A DNA stretch of 64,000 bases. Source: Pararhizobium sp. A13 (lineage in GTDB: Bacteria > Pseudomonadota > Alphaproteobacteria > Rhizobiales > Rhizobiaceae). The stretch's first letter is position 1; each line of letters begins with the position of its first letter. The stretch covers positions 2,367,001-2,431,000 of the forward strand of contig NZ_CP149510.1 of the NCBI RefSeq assembly GCF_040126305.1, written 5' to 3'. The notes beneath the pieces were generated by a model. That model saw only the letters and a program-made list of their open reading frames with translations. It was not told the DNA's origin and ran no database searches. Both the position numbers and the translations under genes were made by a program. Of the stretch, positions 41,420 to 50,526 are shown piece by piece.

Positions 41420-44400
41420 TCAGTTGGCTTTCTTGTAGACGACGGGTGCGATCGTGCGTCGGCCGATAAAGAAGTCTTCTCCGGACGCGGATTTCTTGAC
41501 GACGATTTTGTAGTTGAAGACCCCGGAGCCCGAGGTTCGCATGTGATAGAAGGTCGCCGTCTGCGAAGCGCCCAGCGCCGTGAATTCGAGCGTCGATTCC
41601 TTGATCATCACGTTGTCTTCGCGCAGTTCGATCAGCAGCGAGGCTTTGCCGCCAACGAGCGTGGTGGCGCGGGCGATGATGTCGGCATTGATGACGATGC
41701 CGTCATCGACGGTTTTCGAGACGTTCGTATCGGCCACGCCCTGGAACACGGTGGTCATCGTCACGGTGTCGATGGTCGCGACACTGAACAGTTTGGTGGC
41801 CGCGCCCTGGGCGAGCGCCGAGGTCTGGACGGAACCGTCCTCGAAGGTGATTTTGCTCGTCGAAATATTGCGGATGTAGGCGGTGTCGATGTAGACGCCC
41901 GTCGCATCGACCGCAAAGATTTGCGATCCCAGCTCGTCGTCACCGGCGGCAACGGCAAACCGGCCGGCATTGACGACGACGCGCGCAAGCTGGTTCGGAT
42001 TGGACGGGACATAGGCAAACAGGCCGGCGGTGCGGTAGTCTTCCGCCGTCCCGAACCGCGCCTGCAGGCCGACTTTCGAATAGCCGCTGATCCCGGTGTT
42101 GACGACTTCGAAGCGCAACCGCGCATCGGCCGTCGCTTCGCCGACCTGCGCCGAGAGGGAATTGATCAATGTCCCCTGCGCGGTGATCGAGTTGCCGTGC
42201 GACGTCACCGTGGTCGACACGGCGTCGAGCGCCGAAACCGACGCCTTGTCGTTGAGGCTGGCGGTGATCGCGGTGATCGACGCGCCGTGGGCCGTGATCT
42301 GACCGCCCTGAGCGGCGACCTCGGCGACGGTGGAATTGAGCGCCGAGACATCGGCCTTGCTACCCAAACTCGCCGCAAGCTGCGTGACCTGCGATGCCAG
42401 GGCCGCTGTGGTGCTGGACGCGACGGTGATCTGCTCGATGAAACTCGCAAATTGCCCCGTCGTCGTGGCGATCTCGCGGCGCAGCTGCTGCTTGTCGGCG
42501 AAGTTGGCGAGATCCTGCTCGGCGATGCTGCGGGCCATCGCCGTGCTGTCGTCGATCAGCCGCCGAATGTTGTTGTCCTGCCAGATCCACTGACTGAGCT
42601 TCACCACATCGGCCGTGACTTCCTTGGTGATTTCCAGCAGATGCAGATCGTCGGCCGAAAATCGGATGTCGTCGGTGGTGACATCAAGCCAGCTGCTCCA
42701 GGCAGTCTCGCGGTTGGAAAACGGCACGAGCTTGCCGGAGACCTGATACTCCGTCGCCGGCAGGCACCAGTTGCCCGAAACAAGCCAATTGAACGGCACG
42801 CCATAGGGATACTGATCGCTGCTGAACACAACGGCGCCGGTCGCCTTCACCCGCACGCGGACCCACACCCGCTTGACGTCGTCGAGGTTGGCCGCACACG
42901 ACACACGGATGGCCGGCCGGCGCGACAGTCCGTTCTGATCGGTGACCTCGGCCTTCACGGCCGACCAGCCCTGCATGATCTGCACCGGCGCCGCGATCCG
43001 GCCGAGCCAGCCGACCGCTGTCGGTAGCTCGAAGTCGGTCGACCAATCATAGTCGGACGGGTCGATCTCCTGCAGCGTCACCAGCTGGTTCATCGTCGGC
43101 TCGCCCTCGACCTCGACGACGAGGAAGCGCTTGTTCACATAGCCGTTGTGTTCGGAGGTCCAGGTGACGACATCGATGCCGGGTTCAAGCGCATAGGCCT
43201 CCGGCGGCAGCGGCACCTGGTGCTTGCGGAAACGCCGTTCCTCTTTCAGCGCTGCCCGCATGAGGCGCTGCACCTGCCGTTTGTGGGGAGCCGCCCGAAA
43301 GGCGATATCGGCGGGTAGACGCTTGCCGTCGCGCTCTTCCAGGTCGGGCAACCGAAGCGCCGGCGCGTCCTTGCTGGCCCAGGCCTCGTCGGGCTCCGGA
43401 TAGACCGCATTGATCGCATTGATGGTCTGGTCAAGCGCCGGGAACGGTTCGAAGGCCTGCGGCGAGGTCACCAGCACCTCGGCATCGGTGAAGGCGAACA
43501 CCGCCGCGCCGAACGCACCATTCTTCAGCTTGAACACGCCAGCGGTATCGGCGAGCCGGCCGCCCATCGCCTTGCGGAACTCTTCGACGACTTCGATCGG
43601 CAGGACGTCGCCGGCGATTTCCAAGCCACCGCGAAACTGCGGCTCGCGCGAGCCATCGGCATTGTCGATCAGCCGGCCGCATTCCTGGGCGGCGGCAATC
43701 CAGCTCGATGAGGGAAGCCGATGCTCGGCGACGTCCTGGCCGCCGTAGAACCATTCGTTCTTGTACTTCAGCCCCCGGATGACGTTGTAGGTCATCACCG
43801 CCAGATTTTCGGACGGTTCCCAGGTGGCGGTGTCGCTCCAGCGATGCGAACCGCTGCCGCCATTGGTCGAATCCTTGCGGATATCGTAGAGCGGCAACGG
43901 CGCCATTTCGAAGAGGCAAGCGGGCTGGCCGCGAAAGAGCTTTCGATTGAAGCGGTAGGTCATGACGGCGTAAGGCACGCCCCGGCCGACCATGCTTGCC
44001 GTCCACGGGCGCTTTTCGTGATCGCCGAACTTGTCGATCAGGTACGCGTCGGCCTGTGTCTGAGTGCCGTCGTGGAAGCGTACCCACGCATAGTCGGTGA
44101 ATTCACCGTCGTCTTCGACCCGATATTCCTCGATCGGGAAACCGCGCGATACCGCCTCGTCCCAAAGGATGGTGCACTTCTCGTCGTCGATCCAGATGCC
44201 GCTCAGCCCGCTGACCGGCAGATTGCCGAGCTCGATGACCTCGGTCATGTGGCTGTTCGGTGTGCCGTTCTGGTCGCCGTAGCTGCCGATGTATTTACGC
44301 CGGCCGCGCGTCGCTGTGCGTCCGATCGTCGTCGACACCGCCTTGTCGTCACCGACCTCGACCTGCAACTTGACGCCGACCGGCTGCTGTTTCGGCTGGT

Positions 44401-44599
44401 CTGGCGTGAGCGCCATTTGCAACAGCGTCGAGCCGATGCTCATCGCCAGCCCAAGCACGACCTGGGCGATGCCGGCGCCGCTGGCGATCGCGCCAATCAC
44501 GCCGGCGATCGCACCAACGAGCGGACCGGCGGCCGCCGGATCGGCGCCGAGCAGGAAGAAGGTCAGCGCTGTAGTGGAAAGGGCGAGCCGCTTCAGCAT
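41420..44599 (-). CDS. Tail tip / host-specificity protein, lambda J-like
   Basis: 1059 residues. After a hydrophobic N-terminal 75 residues (glycine/alanine-rich helices, perhaps for membrane penetration) comes the hub region GVKLQVEVGDDKAVSTTIGRTA and a fibronectin/receptor-binding part. Near residue 720 the coiled-coil and DUF1983-like repeats (e.g. LGSKADVSALNSTVAEVAAQ) characteristic of J/GTA tail-tip proteins begin. Start MLKRLALSTTA overlaps the upstream stop by TGATG. Determines adsorption specificity at the tail end. Confidence 0.85.
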   Translation of the reverse strand: MLKRLALSTTALTFFLLGADPAAAGPLVGAIAGVIGAIASGAGIAQVVLGLAMSIGSTLLQMALTPDQPKQQPVGVKLQVEVGDDKAVSTTIGRTATRGRRKYIGSYGDQNGTPNSHMTEVIELGNLPVSGLSGIWIDDEKCTILWDEAVSRGFPIEEYRVEDDGEFTDYAWVRFHDGTQTQADAYLIDKFGDHEKRPWTASMVGRGVPYAVMTYRFNRKLFRGQPACLFEMAPLPLYDIRKDSTNGGSGSHRWSDTATWEPSENLAVMTYNVIRGLKYKNEWFYGGQDVAEHRLPSSSWIAAAQECGRLIDNADGSREPQFRGGLEIAGDVLPIEVVEEFRKAMGGRLADTAGVFKLKNGAFGAAVFAFTDAEVLVTSPQAFEPFPALDQTINAINAVYPEPDEAWASKDAPALRLPDLEERDGKRLPADIAFRAAPHKRQVQRLMRAALKEERRFRKHQVPLPPEAYALEPGIDVVTWTSEHNGYVNKRFLVVEVEGEPTMNQLVTLQEIDPSDYDWSTDFELPTAVGWLGRIAAPVQIMQGWSAVKAEVTDQNGLSRRPAIRVSCAANLDDVKRVWVRVRVKATGAVVFSSDQYPYGVPFNWLVSGNWCLPATEYQVSGKLVPFSNRETAWSSWLDVTTDDIRFSADDLHLLEITKEVTADVVKLSQWIWQDNNIRRLIDDSTAMARSIAEQDLANFADKQQLRREIATTTGQFASFIEQITVASSTTAALASQVTQLAASLGSKADVSALNSTVAEVAAQGGQITAHGASITAITASLNDKASVSALDAVSTTVTSHGNSITAQGTLINSLSAQVGEATADARLRFEVVNTGISGYSKVGLQARFGTAEDYRTAGLFAYVPSNPNQLARVVVNAGRFAVAAGDDELGSQIFAVDATGVYIDTAYIRNISTSKITFEDGSVQTSALAQGAATKLFSVATIDTVTMTTVFQGVADTNVSKTVDDGIVINADIIARATTLVGGKASLLIELREDNVMIKESTLEFTALGASQTATFYHMRTSGSGVFNYKIVVKKSASGEDFFIGRRTIAPVVYKKAN

Positions 44600-45027
44600 C
44601 AACCGACCCTGAACGCGCGTCTGGCGGCCGAGCGATCGACCGTGCCGAGGGTGCTTTCGCCAAGCACGATGATGCGGTCGCCGTTCACCACGCCGAGTAC
44701 GTGACCGAAGGCAGTATCGACCGGCAGCGCTGCGATGTCGCCGAGCTGTGCCTCGCTCGGATGGGCATATTCGGGCAGGTATGACGCGGCGAGATCGGCG
44801 AGGTCGGAAAAGCCGGCTTCCCGCATCACCCGGTAGGCGCCGGCGGCATCCTCGTAGCGGCCACGAAACTCTGCCGCCAAATCCTCGCCGGTCAGAACTA
44901 TGACGACGCGGGCGGCAAGGCCGATCGCGCATTCATGTTCCTTCCAGGAGAAGGGTGAACGCCGGATCTCGTCGATGGCGTCGTGAAATGGTCCGACCCA
45001 CATGGGGACACGGCTGAGAGTTTTCAT
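44599..45027 (-). CDS. NlpC/P60-like tail protein (DUF6950 type)
   Basis: A 142-residue protein between the distal-tail and tail-tip genes, where lambda K and GTA place an NlpC/P60 cell-wall peptidase. It keeps the fold's order of landmarks: a cysteine in KEHECAIGLAARV, then QLGDIAALP and FGHVLGVVNGDRIIVL with the putative catalytic histidine. I read it as a DUF6950/NlpC-like protein; activity is unproven. Confidence 0.7.
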   Translation of the reverse strand: MKTLSRVPMWVGPFHDAIDEIRRSPFSWKEHECAIGLAARVVIVLTGEDLAAEFRGRYEDAAGAYRVMREAGFSDLADLAASYLPEYAHPSEAQLGDIAALPVDTAFGHVLGVVNGDRIIVLGESTLGTVDRSAARRAFRVG

Positions 45028-45671
45028 TTTTCCCCCCACGGCACGCGCCAGCTGCCCACCGAACCGGCATACTTGCCGAAATCATCGACCTCGCCACTCG
45101 GGCCCAGGCGCTTCTTTTGCTCCTCGTGGCTGGACTTCGCCGGGTTCGAACGGGTGAGCATCACCATGGCGTCATTGACGGTCTTGATCTCGACGACTTC
45201 GTCACCGCCCTCCGATTCGGTGTTGATCGGCGAGCCATCGACGACGCCGAGCCACGCAAGCGGCGGCGTCCCGACCAGAAGGCGGCTGTCGGGATCGAGC
45301 AAAGCGTCCCAGATCTCCACCTGTCCCAACCGAAGATCGAGACCGCGCACCAGTTCCTGAACGACGGGCGCGATCGCGGTCATTTCGATCGTGACCGTCT
45401 GGACCGTCAGAGACGAGACGCGCGGTATGGGGCTGACGGCGAGGTTGACGCCGCCATAGAAGGTTCGGGTGGACGGCAGGTTGTTGATGCCGGACGTGAC
45501 GGTGATCAGCATATCCTCGTCGCCGGTCCAGAAGCTCATACGCTCGGTTTCGACGTTGCCGGAGGCGTCAGGCCACGTCCAGCCGGTGAAGGTCACCAGC
45601 TTGCGCGGGACGATGCCCCGCTCGGGAGCGGCCTGCAAAGCAGCATAGAAATCGGGATCAAGGTCTCTCAT
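45024..45671 (-). CDS. Distal tail / baseplate hub protein (lambda L- or GTA DUF2163-like)
   Basis: 215 residues, beginning MRDLDPDFYAALQAAPERG; contains VSSLTVQTVTIEMTAIAPVVQ and LDLRLGQVEIWDALLDPD, a pattern of distal-tail hub proteins. Its ATGA overlap with the next gene and the conserved order (tape measure, two distal proteins, NlpC-like, J-like) support the call. Confidence 0.7.
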   Translation of the reverse strand: MRDLDPDFYAALQAAPERGIVPRKLVTFTGWTWPDASGNVETERMSFWTGDEDMLITVTSGINNLPSTRTFYGGVNLAVSPIPRVSSLTVQTVTIEMTAIAPVVQELVRGLDLRLGQVEIWDALLDPDSRLLVGTPPLAWLGVVDGSPINTESEGGDEVVEIKTVNDAMVMLTRSNPAKSSHEEQKKRLGPSGEVDDFGKYAGSVGSWRVPWGEK

Positions 45672-46321
45672 GGCTTCTGGATCGCGGTAAAACCGGCTCC
45701 CTCGGTGAGGTGACGGCGCGCCTGGCCGGGCCGGTGTGTGTTGGGCATGATGACCATGCGGCAGGCCGGCTTTGTCAGCGTCACGATGTCATCGACGCCG
45801 ATCCCGACAGGGATATGCGGAAAGACCCCGATCAGACCGGTGCTGCCGTCACCGAATGTGGTGGCGCTCTCGGAAATCTCGAGGAACACGTAGCGCACCG
45901 GATTGGTATTGTAGGCGAGCTGCATCTTGTCACCCGGCAAAAGGCGGTAGCCGGCCGGCAGGCCCTTGAGAGCGATCGACGCGCGATGCGAGGGGATCGA
46001 ATCGACCCGCACAATCGCGTTGCCGAGAACAGCGCCATTCGGATCGTCGTGCGGGTACTTCGACAACGGATCGTAGAGGAAGAACGCCTCCTGGGCGCCG
46101 TGCAGTTTTCGGATGAGCGCCGCATATTGCTTCATCTCGCTGCTCGACCGGCGATCGAGTTCGACGGTCGCCAGCCAAAGCGGCGAGGCAAGCTCGGCCT
46201 GCCAGATACGGCCGCTGCCCTGGCCGGAGAGCGAATCGTTGCGCTTCACCGACCACTCGACGGACGAGATCGGCAGGCGGTCGGCAAAATAGGGAAGGGC
46301 GTAAGGGTAGCTAACGGTCAT
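45668..46321 (-). CDS. Distal tail protein (lambda M/Dit-like)
   Basis: 217 residues, directly after the tape measure, where tailed phages encode the distal tail protein that caps the tube. Motifs: SVEWSVKRNDSLSGQGSG, IWQAELASPLWLATVEL and GAQEAFFLYDPLSKYP, typical of the beta-sandwich Dit fold as read by eye. ATGA overlaps on both sides indicate coupled translation. Confidence 0.7.
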   Translation of the reverse strand: MTVSYPYALPYFADRLPISSVEWSVKRNDSLSGQGSGRIWQAELASPLWLATVELDRRSSSEMKQYAALIRKLHGAQEAFFLYDPLSKYPHDDPNGAVLGNAIVRVDSIPSHRASIALKGLPAGYRLLPGDKMQLAYNTNPVRYVFLEISESATTFGDGSTGLIGVFPHIPVGIGVDDIVTLTKPACRMVIMPNTHRPGQARRHLTEGAGFTAIQKP

Positions 46322-49300
46322 TGGCCCCTCACATACGGACGCTTTTTGATGACGGCGTTGCGTGCCGGTTGTTTCTTGTCGTAGGCCTTGATGCCGCGCC
46401 GGACACCACGGTCGATGGCGTCCTCGATGTCGCGATCGCCACGGGGATTATCGACATAGATGTTGAAGACGGGCGCGCCTTCGGCCTGCGAATGGCCAGC
46501 CTGAGCCTCCGACATCGATCGCGGATAGACAGCGCCGGGAGCGTTGACGAAACCGCCGCTGGCAAAGCCGGGCAGGCGGTTGTCATTGAGCGCTTCAAGG
46601 AAGGAGCGCACGCCCGGTTTTGCGACGGTCCCGGCGTTGACGACGAATTCCTGTCCATGCACGAACCCGGCGATATCGCCGCGTCCCATCGAACCGGTCC
46701 AGCCGCCGGTGTCGAAGCCGTTCACCAGGAAGCTGCCGAACGTGGTGTTCGGCGTCCAGAAGGAGCTGGTCGGCGAAATGCCGCCAAGCAGTCCCTGGAA
46801 CATGCCGAGGAAACCGCCGCCACCACCGCCGCCGCCGCTGTTTGCCGCGTTGACCAGCTGCTGGCTGAATTGTCCAAGACCGTTGCCCAGTTGGCCGAGA
46901 CCCTGCATGGCACTGGCGCCGGCGGTACCGAGACCGCCGATGGTCGAGGTTGCCGTCTGGCCGGACTTCGCCAGATGATCGAGCGCAGCCGAGGCGGTGT
47001 CCATGCCCTTGCTGTCGACGCCGGGCCAAAGCGCGCGCTGGGCCGATGTCAGCCCGCTTTCCCAAGAGCCGCCGCCCATGCCGACACGCTCACCGCCGAG
47101 GTCGAAATGCATCGTGTCCATGGCGCCGTACTTGCCACGGCCGCCACCGAAGTAACCGCCCCAACGGAAGTCGCCGGCAAGCTCGGGATATTTGGCCATC
47201 TGCACCTGGCGGGCGGTCTGGGCGAAACGCTCATAGGTGCCGAAGCTCGCGGCGTCCTGGTAGTTCCCGAGCATCCTGCCGCTGGCGAGATCGGTGAGCT
47301 GCACATCGGTTGCAAGGCCCTTGCCGTGAAACCGGCTGTCACCGGCGCGGAAGCCGGAGATGGCATCGACCTGGTATCCGGGAAACTGCTTTGCCGCCGT
47401 GTCGAGGATGTCCGTCAGGCGGGCATCGACACCGGCACGGTAGTTGCCGATCTGACGCAGGGCGTTGCCGGCGGCATTGGTGACGCTGGATAAGGCTGCA
47501 GAAGCGACACCGCCGGACAGCGCACTATTATCGTTGGCTGCGCCGAGGACGCCGCCGAACGTGGTATTGGCGCCGGCAAAGCCGATCGACTTGTTGAGCT
47601 GATTTCCGCCGACCAGGCTCGCCATGTTCGCAAGCGTCGGCAGGCCACTGCCGAACAGGCTGTTCTTCAGCGGGTTCTTCACGCCGAAGTCGAGGAAGAA
47701 ACTTCCAAGGTCCTTCAAAAGGCCCGTCAAAGCCCCTTTGAAGTCGCCGCTCACCATTTTGTCGAGTACGTTGTCGATCGCGTTTTCGCCAGCGGATTGC
47801 CAGCTTTCCCACGCCGCTGCCTGCCGCTTGATGGTTTCGCTGAGGTCGCTGATCAGGCCGGCATTGGTGCGGAACTGATTGGCCTCGGCGCTGCCGCTGG
47901 CAAGGCCGAGTTCGCGGATGCGCTGTTCTGCCTGAAGAGCGGCGAGCAGCTCGGCACGCGCCGATGAGCTTGCGCCGACGAGCGAGAGTTCTGCCTGAAG
48001 GCGTTCGATGTCGTTGTCCTGGGAGCGCAGCGCGTTGGCGGCGGCGATCTGTTCGGTGAGCTTGCCGTATTCAGCGGCCTTCTGGCGAATCAGGTCGAGC
48101 TCGGCCTGGTCGACCTCGACGCCGCGCTTTGCCGCGTCTTCGCGGACCCGTGCCGTCAGATCGTGCTCCATCCTGAGGCGAGCCGCTTCACCCGCCGTCT
48201 GGCCGATCAGCGAAAGCTCGAGCTTCTGGCTGGCGACCGAGCTGTCGAGTGAGAGCAATCGATCACGCTGCGCGTCTGCCAGCTCTTTTTCGGCGGCAGC
48301 AAGCGCGAGCTTACCAGCGGCTTCGATGCGATCTCGGCGAGCAGGGGCACTTTCGTCGCTGGTGTCGGCGGCGGCGTTCCGGCGCGCGGCTTCCGCTCTT
48401 TCCGCCGGTGAACGGGCATAGAGCTCGGCGAGCTGTGCCTGAAACGCTTCATCACGCCTTTCGGCCTCAACCCGCTCCCGCGAGAGATAGAGCGACAAAT
48501 TGCCGGCGTCGGTTTGATTTGTCGTGCCACGCGACAGGAGAAGTTTGTTCGGGCCCTGGTCGTTGAAAATGGCATCGCGGACCCGCTGAAATTCCTTGAG
48601 GGCATCGGTGGCAGTCTTCAGCTTCTCCGATTCCGCGATGATCTTGCTTGCGGCATCGGCAAGGCTGGGATCGAGGGCAACTTGCCGTTCGATCGTCGCA
48701 TAGAACGCCTCGAAATCCGCATCACCCGCCTTGACCTGGTTTCGTAGCGTGACCAGGGCTTCCTGTAACTTCGGTTCGTTGGCAACGAAACCGGCACGCG
48801 TCCGGCCGCCGACATTCTCGCTTTCAAAGAAGCTCTGAGCTTCGGCGATCGTCGCAACACGCAAAGCGGCCGCACTGCGCGTGCCGATCGCGTTGAGGAG
48901 CCGCGTGCTCTCGGCGGTCGCCGCTTGTGCCTGGCGTGCGATGCCGCCGTAGGCTTCGGCAATGCGCTTCAGAGCTTTTTCCTGATCGTCGAGAGCGGCT
49001 TCCAGCGTTTTGCCTTCGTCCGCCGCCGTGCTGAAATACTGGATCGCGGCGGCAGCCAGGGCGACCGTGCCGATGGTGACCAGCGAGAGCGGATTGACGA
49101 TCGACATGAAGGCCGAGGCCAACCCCTGCACGGGCTTGTCCATCGAGCCGATGACGGCGGAAAGCTGTGTTCCCTGCTGGAGCGCGATCTGCAGCGGCGA
49201 CATGCCCATGGCGGCGGTAACACCGATGTCCTGGAACTGCGCCGCGATATTGGCGGTATTGGCATTGGCAGCCGAGTTTCGGAGCGCGGCATTGCGACCG

Positions 49301-49692
49301 TTCAGCGCTTCCATCGAGGACAGAGCCGCCCGGCGCTGCCTGTCGATCGCGGCGGTCATTTCATCGACGGAAAGCGCACCGGCGACATGGGCGGCTTTGA
49401 TCGCGGCCACTTCCTGGTGATAGGTGCGCATCGTCGCATAGAGCGGATTGTACTTGGCGCGCAGATCGTCGAGCGCCTTGCCCTCTGCCGTCAATGGCGC
49501 CGTGCGATCGCCCGCGCCCTTGACATTCGCCGCCAGACCGTCGGCCGCATTGTCGAGCGCGCGCAGCTTCGCGGCTGTCTGGTCAGCAGCCTTGCCGATG
49601 CCGCTGATCGCGGCCGACGCGGCCGCCGAACCCTGCGCGGTCTGGCTGGCGTCGATCTCGACCTTGGCGGCAATCTTCAGCGGCGCGGCCAT
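46318..49692 (-). CDS. Tail length tape measure protein with embedded peptidase-like domain
   Basis: 1124 residues, alanine-rich and helical, with a TMP_2-like N-terminal part (IAAQFQDIGVTAAMGMSPLQIALQQGTQL in pieces) and hydrophobic helices near residue 200. Around residues 775-870 a compact domain appears: FHGKGLATDVQL (His789, Asp796; H-x6-D) and later DTMHFDLGG (His862), the metal-ligand pattern of M15-type D,D-peptidases. The C-terminal part has a long glycine run (about residue 965). Start ATG 49692 overlaps the upstream stop (TGATG); length predicts a tail of about 160-170 nm by the usual 1.5 angstrom per residue. Confidence 0.88.
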   Translation of the reverse strand: MAAPLKIAAKVEIDASQTAQGSAAASAAISGIGKAADQTAAKLRALDNAADGLAANVKGAGDRTAPLTAEGKALDDLRAKYNPLYATMRTYHQEVAAIKAAHVAGALSVDEMTAAIDRQRRAALSSMEALNGRNAALRNSAANANTANIAAQFQDIGVTAAMGMSPLQIALQQGTQLSAVIGSMDKPVQGLASAFMSIVNPLSLVTIGTVALAAAAIQYFSTAADEGKTLEAALDDQEKALKRIAEAYGGIARQAQAATAESTRLLNAIGTRSAAALRVATIAEAQSFFESENVGGRTRAGFVANEPKLQEALVTLRNQVKAGDADFEAFYATIERQVALDPSLADAASKIIAESEKLKTATDALKEFQRVRDAIFNDQGPNKLLLSRGTTNQTDAGNLSLYLSRERVEAERRDEAFQAQLAELYARSPAERAEAARRNAAADTSDESAPARRDRIEAAGKLALAAAEKELADAQRDRLLSLDSSVASQKLELSLIGQTAGEAARLRMEHDLTARVREDAAKRGVEVDQAELDLIRQKAAEYGKLTEQIAAANALRSQDNDIERLQAELSLVGASSSARAELLAALQAEQRIRELGLASGSAEANQFRTNAGLISDLSETIKRQAAAWESWQSAGENAIDNVLDKMVSGDFKGALTGLLKDLGSFFLDFGVKNPLKNSLFGSGLPTLANMASLVGGNQLNKSIGFAGANTTFGGVLGAANDNSALSGGVASAALSSVTNAAGNALRQIGNYRAGVDARLTDILDTAAKQFPGYQVDAISGFRAGDSRFHGKGLATDVQLTDLASGRMLGNYQDAASFGTYERFAQTARQVQMAKYPELAGDFRWGGYFGGGRGKYGAMDTMHFDLGGERVGMGGGSWESGLTSAQRALWPGVDSKGMDTASAALDHLAKSGQTATSTIGGLGTAGASAMQGLGQLGNGLGQFSQQLVNAANSGGGGGGGGFLGMFQGLLGGISPTSSFWTPNTTFGSFLVNGFDTGGWTGSMGRGDIAGFVHGQEFVVNAGTVAKPGVRSFLEALNDNRLPGFASGGFVNAPGAVYPRSMSEAQAGHSQAEGAPVFNIYVDNPRGDRDIEDAIDRGVRRGIKAYDKKQPARNAVIKKRPYVRGQ

Positions 49693-49982
49693 CACTCGGC
49701 CTCGTTCAGGATTTCGAGCGCGGCATTCTCCATGGCTTGAAGGTCATCGAAGACGTGGGGCGCGGTATCGTAGCGGCGCAAGACGATGTCACAGGCGGTG
49801 TAATCAAGACCGAGGAAGATCAGGCCGGCCGCCGTCGCGACGGCGCGCCACTGCGTTGAGCAGGCGACGAAGGCGGCAAAGGATGGCCAGTTGCATTCCA
49901 TGATGTCTATTCGGTCCCCGATAGTGCTTTCGTCATCGTCAACAGCGACCGTGACGCCAAAGCCGGCGAATTGCTGTTGCAC
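49692..49982 (-). CDS. DUF1799-family tail protein (GT extension of the tail chaperone)
   Basis: As an independent ORF it is 96 residues from GTG 49982, with WPSFAAFVACSTQWRAVAT and the final LGLDYTACDIVLRRY typical of DUF1799. However, its frame is open further upstream to 50063, where it meets a slippery heptamer in the preceding gene. Most likely it is translated mainly as a -1 frameshift fusion (137 + 123 = 260 residues) with the tail chaperone, as lambda G-GT. Confidence 0.8.
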   Translation of the reverse strand: MQQQFAGFGVTVAVDDDESTIGDRIDIMECNWPSFAAFVACSTQWRAVATAAGLIFLGLDYTACDIVLRRYDTAPHVFDDLQAMENAALEILNEAE

Positions 49983-50059
49983 GTCGGCGTCGATCGTCGT
50001 CGGCCGGCTGCGATCGGCGCGGCCGCGTCGGGCATAGGCCCACGCGACCGCCGCCGCCG

Positions 50060-50473
50060 TCAGTTTCCCAGGCGGGCCTTGCCGGTTGCGATGGCTTGCT
50101 TGTAGGCCTCGTTGATCCCCTCGCGGATGTGATCGCGCTTGAGTGCGACGAGGAGGTTCTCGTTGGTGAACGGAAACACGTTGTCGTCGGCGCCGATGAC
50201 GCCGCGCCAGTTGCGCGTCACCCGTTGAAACTCGCGGAGCTGAAGCGCGTCGAGCTTCTCCTGGGTCGTGCGGAGTTTGTCCGGGCCGGTATCCGCCGCA
50301 GCTTCGGCGAAGATCGCCGAGCGTTCGTCGTCGAACGTCTTCACCTCGTCACGGTCGATGATCTCGAACTCGATCTCGAACGCGAACTCGCTGAACGTGC
50401 CGGGCTTTTCCGGGTTCGGCTCGTAAACCTTGACCGGCCACCAGGTCGTGAGCGTCTTGACCATTTTGAACAT
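50060..50473 (-). CDS. Tail assembly chaperone (lambda G-like)
   Basis: 137 residues, between the tube gene and the tape measure. Helical C-terminus ENLLVALKRDHIREGINEAYKQ, N-terminal beta part MVKTLTTWWPVKVYEPN. ATG 50473 with GAGGAAAA upstream. The last two sense codons GGA AAC plus the preceding G form G GGA AAC immediately before the stop. Expected to bind and protect the tape measure during tail assembly. Confidence 0.8.
   Translation of the reverse strand: MFKMVKTLTTWWPVKVYEPNPEKPGTFSEFAFEIEFEIIDRDEVKTFDDERSAIFAEAAADTGPDKLRTTQEKLDALQLREFQRVTRNWRGVIGADDNVFPFTNENLLVALKRDHIREGINEAYKQAIATGKARLGN
50063..50069 (-). other. Slippery heptamer G GGA AAC, programmed -1 ribosomal frameshift site
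   Basis: On the minus strand the codons read CTG GGA AAC TGA. GGGAAAC in the zero-frame phase X-XXY-YYZ allows both tRNAs to slip back one base (GGG, AAA), after which reading continues CTG ACG GCG ... without a stop into the DUF1799 ORF. Position and sequence parallel lambda's GGGAAAG between G and T. Confidence 0.85.
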
Positions 50474-50503
50474 GTGATTTTCCTCGTTAGAACGTCGTTC
50501 GAA

Positions 50504-50519
50504 GCCGGTTCAAACCGGC
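50504..50519. other. Hairpin between the tube and chaperone genes
   Basis: GCCGGTT-CA-AACCGGC, a 7-bp perfect stem in the 53-bp gap. Could be an mRNA-processing or attenuating element that sets tube protein above chaperone. Confidence 0.35.
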
Positions 50520-50526
50520 GTCGATG

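Noticed and set aside
41036..43027. 663-codon plus-strand ORF over the tail-tip gene
   Set aside because: Antisense of the J-like gene; the minus strand shows coupled overlaps with its neighbours.
46800..46860. Glycine codon run in the tape measure, considered as a simple-sequence phase-variation tract
   Set aside because: Codons are mixed GGC/GGT/GGA-type rather than a pure short tandem repeat, so slippage is not obviously favoured.
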